Assembly (NCBI RefSeq): GCF_021155765.1
Contig: NC_060110.1
Coordinates: 20,730,001 to 20,794,000, forward strand
From: Diprion similis
Taxonomy: Eukaryota; Arthropoda; Insecta; Hymenoptera; Diprionidae
DNA: 64,000 nucleotides
Direction of reading: 5' to 3'
Shown here: positions 14,501 to 28,200 of the stretch, in pieces
Layout of the letters: the number at the start of each line of letters is the position of its first letter
How positions within the stretch are numbered: position 1 is the first letter of the stretch
The notes under the pieces: model-generated
Database searches by the model: none
The model's input: only the letters and a program-made list of their open reading frames with translations
Told to the model about the DNA's origin: nothing
Program-made: the position numbers and the translations under genes

Positions 14501-17500
14501 CTTGGGACCAGAAATGAGAACCCTTTTATATACGAAAGATCATGAATCCTGGATCATGAAACGTTGCTAATAATTCTGAAAGCCATCCATGATTCCTGCG
14601 CTCGGGTTTGGTCGATGAAATATGTTTGATTGCCACCCACTGATACCGGGATTCATGAATTTTTCAACGGGTACCTCGAGCTGCATGCATTAATCAGATA
14701 AGTACATTGTCGACCAAAAATTTCAAGCTTAGCGTTCCTAACTTGGCCAATTTTCTCTAACGTTAAATGATCCTCTCTGCACAACAGCGATGGACACCGT
14801 ATTCAGACACTTCGCGGAGTTTGGTGCAGAAATGAATTACGCATCCTGTTGGCATTAGCCGTGGCGAACAGAACCGAGCCATGGAAAGCATGACACGAAT
14901 GATAAATTGGATTCACTAAAGTGACAAAAACGCCTATACACCCAGTGCCCATTTTTCTTCCACTGTCTGTTTGCTTGTTTTTTCGGGGTCACTTTTTTGT
15001 TTGCTCATCCATTAGTTTATATACAATATACATATAACGTATTTATATTTTATATATGTTTCTCCCCCTTAGGGCACAAATATTTGCCGCCAATGATCCG
15101 CGGCAAAAATTTCATTTAATTTCATTGTCTGTCTATGCCGCAGATATTGCAATATATAATACACGAATTGGTGCGATAAATCCCGAGCAAAATTACTCGG
15201 GATAGCTTTTTTGTTCTTCGCGATTAGCCAAGAATTAAGACGTACGACTGAATTAGCTGGGACATCTAAATCAAAAGTTAGGAAAAGAGAAAAAATTGGT
15301 TTGAAATATCTTCAGTAATGTTCAATGCGCAAATTTTAATGATGGTGAACGTGAATCAAACCACCTCCCTTTACTCTATGTAATAGAAATGATTCTCAGC
15401 AAATTCGAGTAACGTAAGCAATGAGCAATCGATAATTTGAGAAAAGGTTTTGTAAGTAGAATGTGAAAAATGATTAAATTTTCGAGCTTTCGATCCGATC
15501 ATAATATTCTACAGATCGTGGGAAAAATGTATGAACAGGTATCTTCAAAATGGATAAAAGTAGATTTATGTAAGTACGGTTTAACAGATGCTGGTCGAAA
15601 GTTATGTTTGACAATGAGCCTTACAACTTTATTATAATCTGATATTTTTTTAACACTTTTGAGATCATTTTCTGAAAATCTGGAAAGTGAGCTGAATGAG
15701 CGTGAAATCATGAAAATCGCATGAAAAACAGCAAAGTTCAATTATTTCGAAGGTTCTAAGGATAAAAACTTTTCTCAAGTTTATTAATGTCTCAGGATAT
15801 GGCACTAAAATTTGATCACAATCATTGCTATTGCATAGTAGAGATGTTGTTTTACTTCTGTTCACAATCGTTAGCTTAAATAACATTGCTGGAGATTTTT
15901 TAAGCGATCCTTTCTCTTTTCTCAAGTTTTAACTCAACGTCAGAATTTCCGACCGATTAATCCTTATGACGTTTGGCATGACCATCCGTGCTTGTGTCGA
16001 TGGACCACAAAAGGACTAATTCATGCTGCGTAAGGCCCCATACGTGACGTAACGTGCGACGCCAATTAGGATAAGTGCTAAATATTTCTAGATTCAGTCA
16101 GCCGTCCCACGTACCGCAATTCAAGGGAAAACGCAAATGCGCCCTGGGTTTCCAATTATTATACGACTAGGGACGCTTGCTGTCCCGATCCAAGGTTCAT
16201 CTCTACTCACACATGAATTCAAACAGAATTACACCTGAGGTTTGCGAGCATGACCGGAATTAGAGATTGGTAAACGCCTGTGTCAACAAATTCGCTAGTA
16301 TTCTCGTTCCAGATACTTAAACTTTTAAACGTTTCACAGTCAAATCTTCGGGACGAAATCTGACCGCGAATTTGTGGTATCCAACGTTTGGAAAACCGAT
16401 TCAACGATGAGCTGATTGAAAAAGGGGGTTTTCGGTTATATCAGACGACGATTTGTACGAGCCCTACAACCTTGGCACACATCAGATACGATTTGGTATT
16501 ATTCGTATTTTTTGTACTTCATCACGATTCGAATTTTTTCCAAACCAAACGCCGGCGGATTAAAGTTCAAAATCAATTTTTCGTCAAAAAGTAACGATTT
16601 TTCTGTTAAATTACCAAATGATGTGGTGATCGAAAAATGAAGGGGGGATCATGATGAAGACGGTAAACTACCGAGGAATACTGTCTTCAACATTGAAGTA
16701 CATCGGCCTTGATCAGAACAATTGAAGAGGTTTGGCACAATTAAACTTTCCTGATCCGCAGACAGTTTGCTCTGTTCAAGCGACCAAGACAATCGGTTTG
16801 TAGAGTGTAAATCGTATATACACATCGCTACGAAATAGCGAGGAATTGAAGCTCCAATTTCGATTTGAACGTTGTCACGGATCCATGACGTTCAATGGTC
16901 CAATGGTTCTAATGCGACTAAGCTTTCCACCCCAATATTCCGCCACTTGAAATCACACCTGCGTGTGCACGTATTGTATCCACTCGCTCGTCTGTAAAGA
17001 AGTTCTCCGTTATTCTCGGGATATTTAATTCAATGCCGAAACTCGAATTTAAAGGAGATTTTGTAATCTGCCGTGTTGATCACTCTTCAGCGCCGCAATG
17101 CGTCCAAATATACATATCATAAAGCTCTGGTACATATTCGATTAGAGATTAGTTCTTCAAACCACGCGAAGTGGACCCCATGAGTGTTGGTTTTGGGCGT
17201 GTTTATATGTGCGGAATATATACACACACAACTTCTACGAATTCATCTCCCTGGCGCAAATTGAATTTTTCTGCACGTGACACACACCGTTTTCTATAAG
17301 GGCTTCACGATAATCCATTGACATCTCAGTCTTTTCGGAGAAATTCATTCCCTGTTAGGATTTGAACTGGATAGGTTGAAATTCCTCGTTATTCTGTGAG
17401 AATAGAATACACATAATATACGCTTAGTTAATTTACTGAGCCGAATGTAGTCATAAAATATGGTGAAAAGAAGGCGTGCTCTTATAGAGAAAAGTATAAC

Positions 17501-20500
17501 TTCATCCAAAAATACAGCCTTCATCAATAATATACGATTACTCGCTTAAATCAACTGCAAAATACCAAACGCAAATGAATTCGTTTGACGAATGAGTAAA
17601 TTCGATATATTCTTTGTTCATAATGACATTTTTTAAAATATACTTTGGTTGATCATCTTCCGCATTCAAAGAAATTTGGGATTTTGTTCGAAATTTATGA
17701 AGAAGGATTAATAAAAAATACGCTAAATTGCATACGAATAATTTAAATCCTGCTGAAGCAATTTTCAGTAATCTGTTATTATTTTAAATTACTTTGAAAT
17801 AAAAGAACAGACTGCAGAATTATTCATCAAAAAAACTATTCATAATACGTGTCCTTCAGTCGAATTTCAGGTCATTTTTCCCTCAATCGATCTTGCAAAC
17901 TAAGCAAGGTTTCTCGCAGGTTTGATCTCCGAAAAAATGTTCTCTCTTTTTACGGCGTAGACAAGCCTCGGTCAAAGCAAAATGCTGCTGCAGGTCAAAA
18001 GGCCGAGGGTTTTTTGCGGAGCGTTTTTCCTTACATTTTTCCCTTCTCAATTCTCGTCCATAAATGTCACCGTCAGCGTGACGCATACGTTTTTGTATGT
18101 CGCGCTGCCGAAAACGACATTTTTTCATAAAGACACGTCTAATATGGGTCTTTGATCCTGCCTGTCCAAGAATGAAAATTTATTTCTGTGAGGGTGTTGC
18201 AAATTTTCTTGGATAATAATGTACCTCCCCTTTGCAATAAACGACTAGTCGATGTAGCCTGAATGCATGTGAGCTGAGTTTATTTCTCAGTTTCATTGTG
18301 TTCATTCTGGCTGAGGATAAGAGGTCATCCAAGACCTTCTAACTTCTGAGAAAGCATACCTACTGCAGATAAATGACTTGAAGGTAAGGCTGAACTCTCC
18401 CCCAATATTGAGTAAGTTGACGGTTTATTATTTTCCATGAATGATCCAATAATCTCGTCTCCAGGGACTCCAGGGGATCCTGTTACGATACCATATTGTT
18501 ATGGAATATCGGGATTTCGACGAAATTAATGAAACTGTAACCGATACAAGAATATTTTTACACAGCTATAACAACAACAATATTGGGTGGAACTGGAGTG
18601 CTAACTTTGTACGTAGTGAAAAAAATTTTCAATAAGCCTTGTCCCTGTATTATTCGTCTCTTTTCAGCTCTACTCTTGTAATTACTATGGTTGAAACGTA
18701 TTTTCTCGCTCTGCCGAAATACGGGATATTTTCTAAGTGTAAAATTAGTTCGTTTATTTGTCAGAAAATTGTCTAATAAAAATGAAGTAACTTGAAAAGA
18801 GGGAAAGAAAAAAAAATACGCCCCGTAAAAACGTCCCATGGAAAAAAGGGAGAATAAAGTAAATAACGGATAAAATTTTACCGGGTGGGATACGTATAAT
18901 ATAGTTGAAATAAGTCGGAATAAACAGCGAATCCGCGAATGCTACACGCCTCGAGGAATTTAATTTGAACGCATCGTCGATGTTTGTTTGACGACACATT
19001 TCGCCTACAGAGATGGAAGAAAAATTCAATCAACAACAATACGACCCTGTCATCTGAGAATGGAAGGAGAAAATTTATTCCAGGCTTCGCGAAATGAGAT
19101 ATAGCATAAAGCAAAAATTTGCAGACGATCTTTTGCCTGGTTTCTAGAGGCCTATGAGTAGTTCTGGTAATCAAACTCTGAATTCGGTCTAACTTTGAGG
19201 TTCAATAGATCAAACCTATTCCTTAGCGAAATTGAACCGGGCTTACGATCAGAGTTGAGTTCATTGTCGGTTTAAGCCTTGGCAGAAATACTGCGTGTCT
19301 TAGTTTTGCAGTTTAAAATGATGCGTCTGATAACTTTGTGGTGAACATTTACCCAAATTGCATCCTGATTTATTTATTATAATGTTATTAAATATTAGAT
19401 GTACTAATATTTGTATATGTACGTATTCCGGAGCTTTATTTCACCGGATCTCGCAGATGTTGAATTAGTTGAAAATATCACCAGGAAAAGGTGAAGTTTC
19501 TTGTACACATAAGAGGCTTTGGTGGCATCTGGATGAAATAAAAAAACTTGGCACAGTTCTGGCACTCAGTCAGCTCAACTGCGATAGTGCCATGAGGTAT
19601 TATGCTTCATCGATGTTTCGTGTAAAACGCAACGCGGTTCTTTTTTTTTTAATCAAATAGAGATATTTTCACGGGAATAATAAGTGAACGCAAATGAGAG
19701 AAGAATTTTTCCAAACAATGAGAAATTGCTGAATAGCATTTGTATACCGACATCGAATTATCAATGAAGGCACTCGGTTAAATTACTCGTGGGACTCAAG
19801 TCCCAGTTACTTTGTTGCTATTCGTTTTCAACATTTCACAATTCGAGCTTCGTTCCCGTTTAAAGAACACCAATACTATCAAACATCCAATTGAATTCTA
19901 CGGCCGCTTGTGGGAACTCAATTTGTCTCAATTTCAACTTTTCACGAGTGTCTCGTTTACCCAAGGGTTCCAAATTATTCGCGTCGTAACTTCTCAATGA
20001 GCAAAAGTTTTCCAACTACGTATACATTTATCGACTTTTAGTTTCCATTCGCTGCGGACCATTCTCTGTTATTTTCCTTATCTTGTACTTGTATGTATAC
20101 GTACATCAGACTTTGTCAAATTAAGGTACTACATATGTATATAAATATACCTAAATTTTTTTGCCGTTACAAAGTCTAGACATTAGTTTTTGCCGTAGAT
20201 ACAAAAGAATCCTCTCGAAGTATATACATATAAAACCCTTAGCTGAAGTGTAAGCTCCGTGCTACAGAACACAATGTAGTTACTTTTTCTCATTCATATA
20301 ACATGTAAAAAAACATCCCTTTTTCAGTCTCTTCGGGGAATTTTATCCAAATAATTGCAGCTACGATCTTAAATGTATATAGTCGTGTAAATCATTAAGG
20401 AGGTGCCCTGATCGATTCAGATATCAAAATCCACGTACTTTAAACGCAAAAAAGAGCTTAACAGTTCCATTCTATGCACAATTCTGATTAAAAAGACTCC

Positions 20501-22123
20501 AACATATTTTTATTTCATGCAGAAATAAAGAAATGGCCCGCAAATTACGAATTTACTATTGCGATTTAGTAGTCTTCGTGTCATTTCTTCATTGTTGCGT
20601 CAAATGAAAATTTATTCGATAAATGTTGAAATCGACCAGGGCACACCCTTAATTTATCTTCAAAAATGCTTGTAGTAATTTTTTTTATTTATTGCCTCAG
20701 AGTGACCAAATAGCAGACATTAGCAGAGTCAGGTTTTTTTACGTTGTTATTTAAGCTTGTACAACGTCGCAAAACCTTTTGGCGTTTATTACTGCTGCCA
20801 TGCTCTCGAAAGAGGGACTTGAAATTCGTGACTGAGCGTCTTTAACTTTTATGTCTTACCTCCGGTTTATAATTATTTCAGTAAACGTAGATTAAATGGT
20901 GCGTATATTTACATTTTACAAGATAATATTTTTCTACCAGCACAGCTACCCCTCCCAGGCCGTCGTTTATGGAAATAGGGAAAGTCTGATGACTCTGCGG
21001 GCCAATATTTATGTGATATGGAAGTTGGTAACGCAGATGTACATACATAAGCACCGGTTGAGATCACCTGAACAAGGTTTAAACCGAAATTGGCTAATTA
21101 CCGTTCAGCGTAATGAGAAATTACTCTTCAATTCCCTGCCTGCTGCGAAGGACGTAAAGACAGAATCTTACACCTGGTTCACTTTATATAATAATAATAA
21201 TAATATGAACGTGTGAAATTACTTTTCAAAGAAGCCAAAGGGTTCAAAAGTCTTGATCCCTGTCGTTTCGAGGCTTATCGTTGCTGGCATAATTAGCAGA
21301 GGGAGAGATTTTTCGTTGTAAAACTAAGGGTGTCATCCCACATCCTTCCTTTGCTGTCCTTTGACGTGACGAAATCAATTAATGGTCCTCAAAGAGACGG
21401 GTGATACCTAAATGTGCCTTAATTTGGTTCGTTAACCAGTACTAAACGTGCTTTCGCCACCGCGGAACAGGCCTACACAACATCGTTACCTCAAGTACTA
21501 ACCAAATTATTAACTCGCCATGATTTTGCGATGGCTATTAACCAATTGCCGAGGATACATACTTACGTGAATTTGTAAGGTGCGCGTGCACAAAGGCCCT
21601 CCAGATTTTGATTTTACCATTTTCAACAGAGTTTAGAATCTCCAATCAGCTGTTATTCACAGGGAAAGACAAGGGGAGGTGCTCACAAACACTTTACATG
21701 CTAATGAGGAATTTCGCAGCGTGCAGCTTTGCTTTATCCTAATTTATTGCCGGCAAGTAGGTACACGTATAAGAGTAGACGGCTGGAAAAGTGAGTGCAT
21801 TTGGAAATTTATATCTTGACGACCAATTATGCTAATCGATTGATGCTTGTTTTACGCAAATATACGGAGGTCGGGCTTTAATTAAATCTTCTTTTCGATG
21901 CGGAATCAATCAACCCCAAGCCTTGTTATTGACAATATCGTCAACCATTTCGCTCGGCGATATGTCTCGCGGTATCCAGGATATCCTAAAAAGGTCCTTT
22001 TAACCGATGTGCTTCAAATTTTCAGGCAGTCTTCTCAGATTTCTTAGAGGTTCCTACAATTTGCCTCCTCGATTCGAAGAATCATTTTTTAATGTAAGCT
22101 TCTTTCTTTCTTTCTTGTTTCAG

Positions 22124-22271
22124 ACGGTGTCAGTTAGCGTGAGCATCCTGACTCTGACGTTCATTTCAATCGATCGTTGGTACGCCATCTGCTTCCCGCT
22201 GAAGTTCAAATCGACAACAAGCCGAGCCAAGACAGCGATAATAATAATTTGGGTAGTCGCCCTACTTTTCG
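22124..22271 (+). CDS. ATR: Allatotropin receptor exon: TM3 end, DRW motif, TM4
   Basis: The acceptor TTTCTTGTTTCAG precedes codon ACG (T of TVSVSVS); the donor is G|GTGAGT, leaving one base of a split codon that the next exon completes as D (DLPDLMVLQ). It starts in phase 0, so the preceding exon should end in a whole codon, commonly Y-F-Q in this family. That exon was not found. Confidence 0.9.
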
Positions 22272-25200
22272 GTGAGTAGCTGATCGAAATTATTTTGTTC
22301 AAGGGAAAAGAAAGTCGCTAGCGTCAGCTTTCTCGCACTTCTGGGGGAAGTATTTGCACGGGCAAACGAGCTCTATATTTGTGTTTGATATTTACTGAGG
22401 ATTTCCATTTCGGTCCAGATCTCCCGGACTTGATGGTGCTTCAAACTGTGCAGCACAAGTACAGGGTCGAGACGATTTTCTTCACTCAGTGCGCTCCTTC
22501 CTGGAGCCACAAGAGTGAGGCAACCTTCATCATCATCAAACTGGTCATCTTGTACACCGCCCCTCTACTATTCATGAGTATCGCATACTGGCAAATCGTA
22601 CGCGTTCTCTGGAGGAGTGACATTCCTGGACACAATTGTAAGTAAACCTCAGCAGGCTAACTCAGCTTCATGCTTTCGTATCAAAGAGAAGAAAATTGTG
22701 TAATTACCCGGAGAATCCTGTTGTCATATTGACTTTGGAAAAATTGAGAATAGCTGGTGTATTATTTTCCGGCACTTGATAAAGGGTTTTTTCCTTTTCT
22801 ATGATACCCAAGTCAATAGCAGTCCAATAAAATGGTGATACTTTGGAATTCGTTTATATTACACGAGGAGAGGAGACATCGTTCAGATTTGTGAGCGGAA
22901 ATTGCCTTCAAGAGTAAAAGCAATTTCGCGGGAGATATTGAGTCAAAAATACGTTTCTTTTGGAAGTTTAACGTTCATTTTTCGAATATACGCTTCATCC
23001 ATTACCAAATCTATACGTATTGGAGGCGGAGCATCAGATATGCGAAGTATACGAGAAAAGATATAATGTTTGCGCGATAATGAAGGGTGCATGTAATCCG
23101 GCTTGCAATCTGTGCCAGTATTCGAGGAGTAATAAACCGAGGCTCAAATACGTGAAAGCGTGTATCGGAATATCTGTTTACGAGGTATCGCAGGTCGCAT
23201 GCCACATGTTCGTGTCGCTTCAGAGTTCAGGGGTCAGAAATCCATGTTTTCAAATGTCTACTCGCAGGCCAACTAAATCATTAATCTAAAATAGCAGCAA
23301 TAGGAATATGAAGCACTTGTCAGTCGAAGGATGAGACCGAAGTTGGAGATCGGTTGTAAAAAAATTCGCGGCAATTTCTTTTTTTCAATCTGTAAACGAT
23401 GATTTTCCTCCCACTAAAATAGCCATGACGATGTTCTTAATCTGAGTTACTCTGAACTCTTTCCACTTTCGCAAATCTGTTTGGGAATCATGTTATACGC
23501 ATACCATGCAAAATCAATAACCGTTTATTCAATTGTAGCTTCAATAATAATATACACTGGAGAGTAGAATAAAGATCGATATTAAGTGATCGAGGGGGAT
23601 GATAATAGGTACATAAATGCTCCCCACGAAGTAGCTGATTCTTGTAGTAATAATATTTCTGAAACACTCAGAGCTAATAATTCTCTTTCGAGCCACGCTA
23701 AATGCGGATTGTTATGGTTCGAATAGAGCCAGAATTAGAACGTCATTGTCTGAATTACCCAAGTCTGAACAAGGTTTCAATTCACGACACTTCAATTTCT
23801 ACGCTTAATATTTATACACGGGGGGTAAAATAAGCCTTTAGATGTTATTCTTTAGGATTGGATTCGTTGGGAGTATTTAAGTTAAGTTCGTTGTTTTTCG
23901 TGTATCGATGAGCAGTCGATTCATAAACCAAATTGAAAGGATTTTTGTTATAAATTTGTCTGTTGAAATGGTGCGTGAACTTTTTTTTATGCAAAACATC
24001 GAAACCTATAAAATTTCAACGACACCCAGGATTAATAAAAAAAAAAGTAACTCGAAATGTGAACGAACGTTTCAAATATTTCCACATTTTTATTTCTGCA
24101 AAAGGAAATTCTTTCACCTGTAGTTATCGGATGAATTTCTGTTCCAATATTCTGGAGAATCACGTAAAAGCGAAAAGTGATTTTTGTACAAAGCAACGCT
24201 CTTGTTCGTCAAGATTTCTTTGCTACTTTCTTTTCCACACTGTATTTTCTTAATTTGTCAAGTATTGCGAGTAGAAGAGAACGGATGCGTAAATTATCGA
24301 TATGATTTGGGAAAAACCAGCCAGTATAGGCAGATTCACGTACACACAAGTGATTCAAGCCTGAGGTGCGTACGTGCCAAAGTAATCGAAGGGGAAGTTA
24401 ACGATCGGGGGACAAAAGGGAGGGTGTTATCCGGCTACAGGCAGGATATCGCAGATATTATCTACGAGTGGGTATAACCCAACCTAAGCCCCATCTATAC
24501 GAAAAGTTATAACGTGGTTTATTTCATTTTTAGTTTCGAGCAGAGGGAGTCACGTAATAGCGACCACCAACAACCCTGGTAATCTCGAGGGTCAGTTAAG
24601 GTCTAGGAGAAAGGCTGCCAAAATGCTCGTAGCTGTTGTACTGATGTTCGCTGTATGCTACTTTCCAGTTCATCTACTGTCCATTCTAAGGTATACGTTA
24701 TTATATAATATATATATATAATATACATATAACGTACGTATCGGTATATTACTTACCAAGGAAGCCTGCTAAGTGCAAGTTTCAAAACTACTTCATTGTC
24801 AAACAGCAAATTACCATGCAGGTACACGAGGGATTTCTCTTCTACTTTTCTCTTCTACTACACAGATTTGGGATGTATGGGACGTACAGTTATTTCAAGA
24901 ATGTTAAGACAAAAAAATATGACTAAGCACAGCTTCAATAAGTTTAACTGAACATCAAAAAATTATAACTAAGAATTTGAAAAAAGTTCCTGTAATCTAG
25001 AAAAAGTGTTTTCTTCTTCTTTATTGAAAAATTTTCACAGTTCGGTTTCATTTTGATGAACAATAGCTTATTTTGATCGTAACTGAATACATGATATAAT
25101 AAAAATCGTCACATTGTAAGACAAAATTTTTCTCAAGCTGGTTAATTGGAAAAAAATCCGATACATTATACAATCGTTATGATTAACAGATGATAAACTT

Positions 25201-28200
25201 ATGATTTAGAAATAAATACGTTATTTTTATCAGAAATATAAAACGGACTATCTATACGAAGAATTTATCTGCTAATGAAATTAGCTATTGTTTGTTGAAA
25301 TCGGAAAAGCAGTGTCGTTTTTTCGATGAAAGATGATAGACTAACGTCGCTTATCTGGATTTGTTGAGATCGTCAGATCTTTAGGTTTTTAGCTATATGT
25401 AACTAGATTAGTTCAAATAATGAGATCATGCAAGCCTTTGTTTCGTCACGTTTTCGACCTGACTGTACGTCCAGTACCCTTCTGATTGAATTCCCGTATC
25501 CATATGTCGATTTCGGAATTCTGTTGACTCTGATTCATCGTATCATGTCGTTGAATCGCTGCTGGTCGTCTGCACGTTAATCTAGAACATGTATAACCCA
25601 CTTAACACGAATTTAGAAACACACGCCATTAGTTTCCGAGGAAAAAACGTGTTCTAGAATGTGTATCCAAGCTCAAGCCCTGATAGCACCGTTGTGTCGT
25701 GAAATATAGTTATTATAAAATCTCGCACATTGAGGAAAAATTAATTGCAATTTCTCGAGCCATCTGTACCAGCTTCTACAGAGCTTCATTTCCTGCTCCG
25801 GGCAGTAATTGAAAATGCATGAACAAAAGTATTCAATAGTCTAGAAACCGTTTCACGAGCTAGAGCGAATCGAGAAAATCATTTCTCTTCGAGGCTGTAC
25901 ATAAGAGAAGATTCAATAACGTTTGTCTTAGACGTTCTACACTGCAATTTATCGAATGCAGTTTGGTTTAACGTCCATTTTTATCCCAGATATACAGTGG
26001 AGCTTAAGGCGAACCAGACGACGAAGACTATCAGTTTGTTGGCTCATTGGCTCTGCTACGCAAACAGCGCAGTGAATCCTCTCATCTACAATTTTATGAG
26101 CGGTAAGTAAATCACCCAGTGTACGGATATCGTCGGCTCAAAGTAATTTGATCAAATTTAATCGTCCTAAAGCATCTTTCTTTCGATTTACAACAATAAG
26201 CACGCGTACTTCGCTTGGTTGATTAAGATATCAAAGATGCAACACACAAGCACGCACGTATGGAACATTATTATGCCCGTGGAAACCAAAGATTCAGTTC
26301 GTCACTCATTTACGACACTCTGCAAGTTTTGACATCGCACGTGTCACATATTATATTTCCTAAGAATGCTTAGACACACATAGGTATAAATATTTTTTGC
26401 ACATCCTTCAAGTCTCTGGAATATTCGTACGCATTAAACGAAAATTAAATACAATGGATATAAGTTTGTATATTAATATACACACGAAGAATGTGTGCGT
26501 TAGACAAAAAAAATTGATCGAGGTAAAGTTCAGTACACTGCACAATATGCGGCGAGGGTGAAATTATAATCACTTTTCAACCAGTCATTATTCCTGTCCC
26601 TTTTCTTCCTTCTTATCAACCACCTCGTATCCTCATTTAAAAACCAACGATCATTGTCTTCCCTGCAAATTCTTCCGGAACGTCGAAGAATATATAAGAG
26701 AACCCATTTGCACGCATTCGTGAGCATTTGAATTCGGAATGCCATTACGGGTCGCGATATTTCTCGAGTTGCGAAAATGATGGGTTTAAAGATTAGAGAC
26801 AAAAAATGTCTACCTAACATTAGGTACCATCACTGTCTTTGGTAGATGTATACTGCATTTTTTTACGAAAGGATCAAACTGGAAAAAAATTCTGAAAAAG
26901 TTATTCCATGCGAATAGCATCAAGGTATAATCAAAACGCTGTTTTAAATCATTGAATTATGAATGTTATCGTCCTGAACTTTGTTATTCTCCACCCACGG
27001 TTAATAATTAATAACCATAACTGTAATGGTTTTACGCCGGTTTCCTCGACACAAAGCAAAGAGGGTCAGAGTTTTGTCCCGTTTACATATTTACGTCCAA
27101 AGACCAAATTATTCATGATACCACCACACACACCTTTGCCGGACATAATTAGTTTGAAATGGGATCTCTATATGGCGTTATATACCAGAATTAATTCCCA
27201 CACCGTAGTAGCCGAAATCCAATTTGCGTTGGGAAAGCAAGATGTAATAAATAATCCAAACCCAATTTTCCTATGCATCCTTTTATCCAAGGAGGACTGG
27301 CAAACAAATGTTATGTACATCCAGTATCAAGTATCACGGTTTATACATATACTTGTTACATTATCAATTAGGCTACTTACGATTAGAATTAGACTCCCGA
27401 TAATATTTTGTGAGCAATAAAACGTGAATAAATCAGAGGTGCTGACAACGATGGATTTCTGATTCGTTTCCAGGTAAGTTCCGGCAGGAGTTTCGTCGCA
27501 CGTTCCTGGACTGTTCGCCGAACAACGAGATCGGTGGTGTGAGTCGTCGGCCGACGATACCGAGCGGTTATCGGCTTTCGCAAAATCGGCGTGACCTTTG
27601 ACCCTCGCAATCAGTGCGGCGTGTCACCTGGGCCAAGCGTTCGTTCGAGAGTCGAATGGATCCAGAAACTATCGAAGAAAATGCGGGACCAGCAGACAGA
27701 CGGATTTCTTCCAGTGTTGGTACCTGCAGGATCGAGTTTACCTACAGATCGTACACCTGAGCCTGCGCTGCCTCGAGCAATTTCAAAGAATCTGCTGCAG
27801 CGAAGTCGAAGGAAGGAAAAGAAACGATCGTTAAATTCCAACGATCGGCTGATCTTTAATTAGTCAAAACTCAAGTGTATGTGGGGGCTTATCCTCGTGA
27901 ATTCATTGATTGCTATCAATGTTTGACCACCCGTTGATATATATATGTATAATATTAATATAGGTGTATGAATTTTCCACCAGATGTTCAAATATCATTG
28001 CTATAACTGCATATAATGCAGTGGCGAAATTATTTATTGTGGCAATGTTTAAAAAGTACAATTTATTTTTCTTTATCATGATCATGATGGATCTTAATAC
28101 TTGAAAGACTTTGAACCAACGTTTTTTTTTTTAAATACCAAAATGGCATAATTCTTTTTCAGATGATCTATTACATATATTATCAAATCATGCATTGGTA

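Larger units (their letters stand above)
1..22123. other. Long stretch without recognised exons
   Basis: I found no exon that I can assign in this stretch. The open frames here are short, often begin at GTG or TTG, and show no family motif. The missing N-terminal exons of the receptor that begins downstream (TM1, TM2 and the start of TM3) should lie upstream on the + strand. I looked for the usual TM1 G-N and TM2 L-A-D-x codon patterns and did not find them, so this DNA may be a large intron, or the exons may lie before the window. The longest ATG-started frames are 110 codons at 8596-8928 (+) and 105 codons at 9544-9861 (-); neither resembles a family I know. Elements that could be defined are listed separately. 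Confidence 0.5.

Noticed and set aside
15181..15202. TCCCGAG / CTCGGGA hairpin followed by a T run, like a bacterial terminator
   Set aside because: The DNA is eukaryotic, so this terminator logic does not apply, and a 7-bp stem is common by chance.
22007..22123. Upstream extension of the first receptor exon to an ATG at 22007
   Set aside because: A clear TTTCTTGTTTCAG acceptor lies just before 22124 and the extra residues do not look like TM3 of this family.
23717..23731. GGTTCGAATAG resembling a tRNA B box
   Set aside because: No A box or cloverleaf could be built upstream at the right distance.
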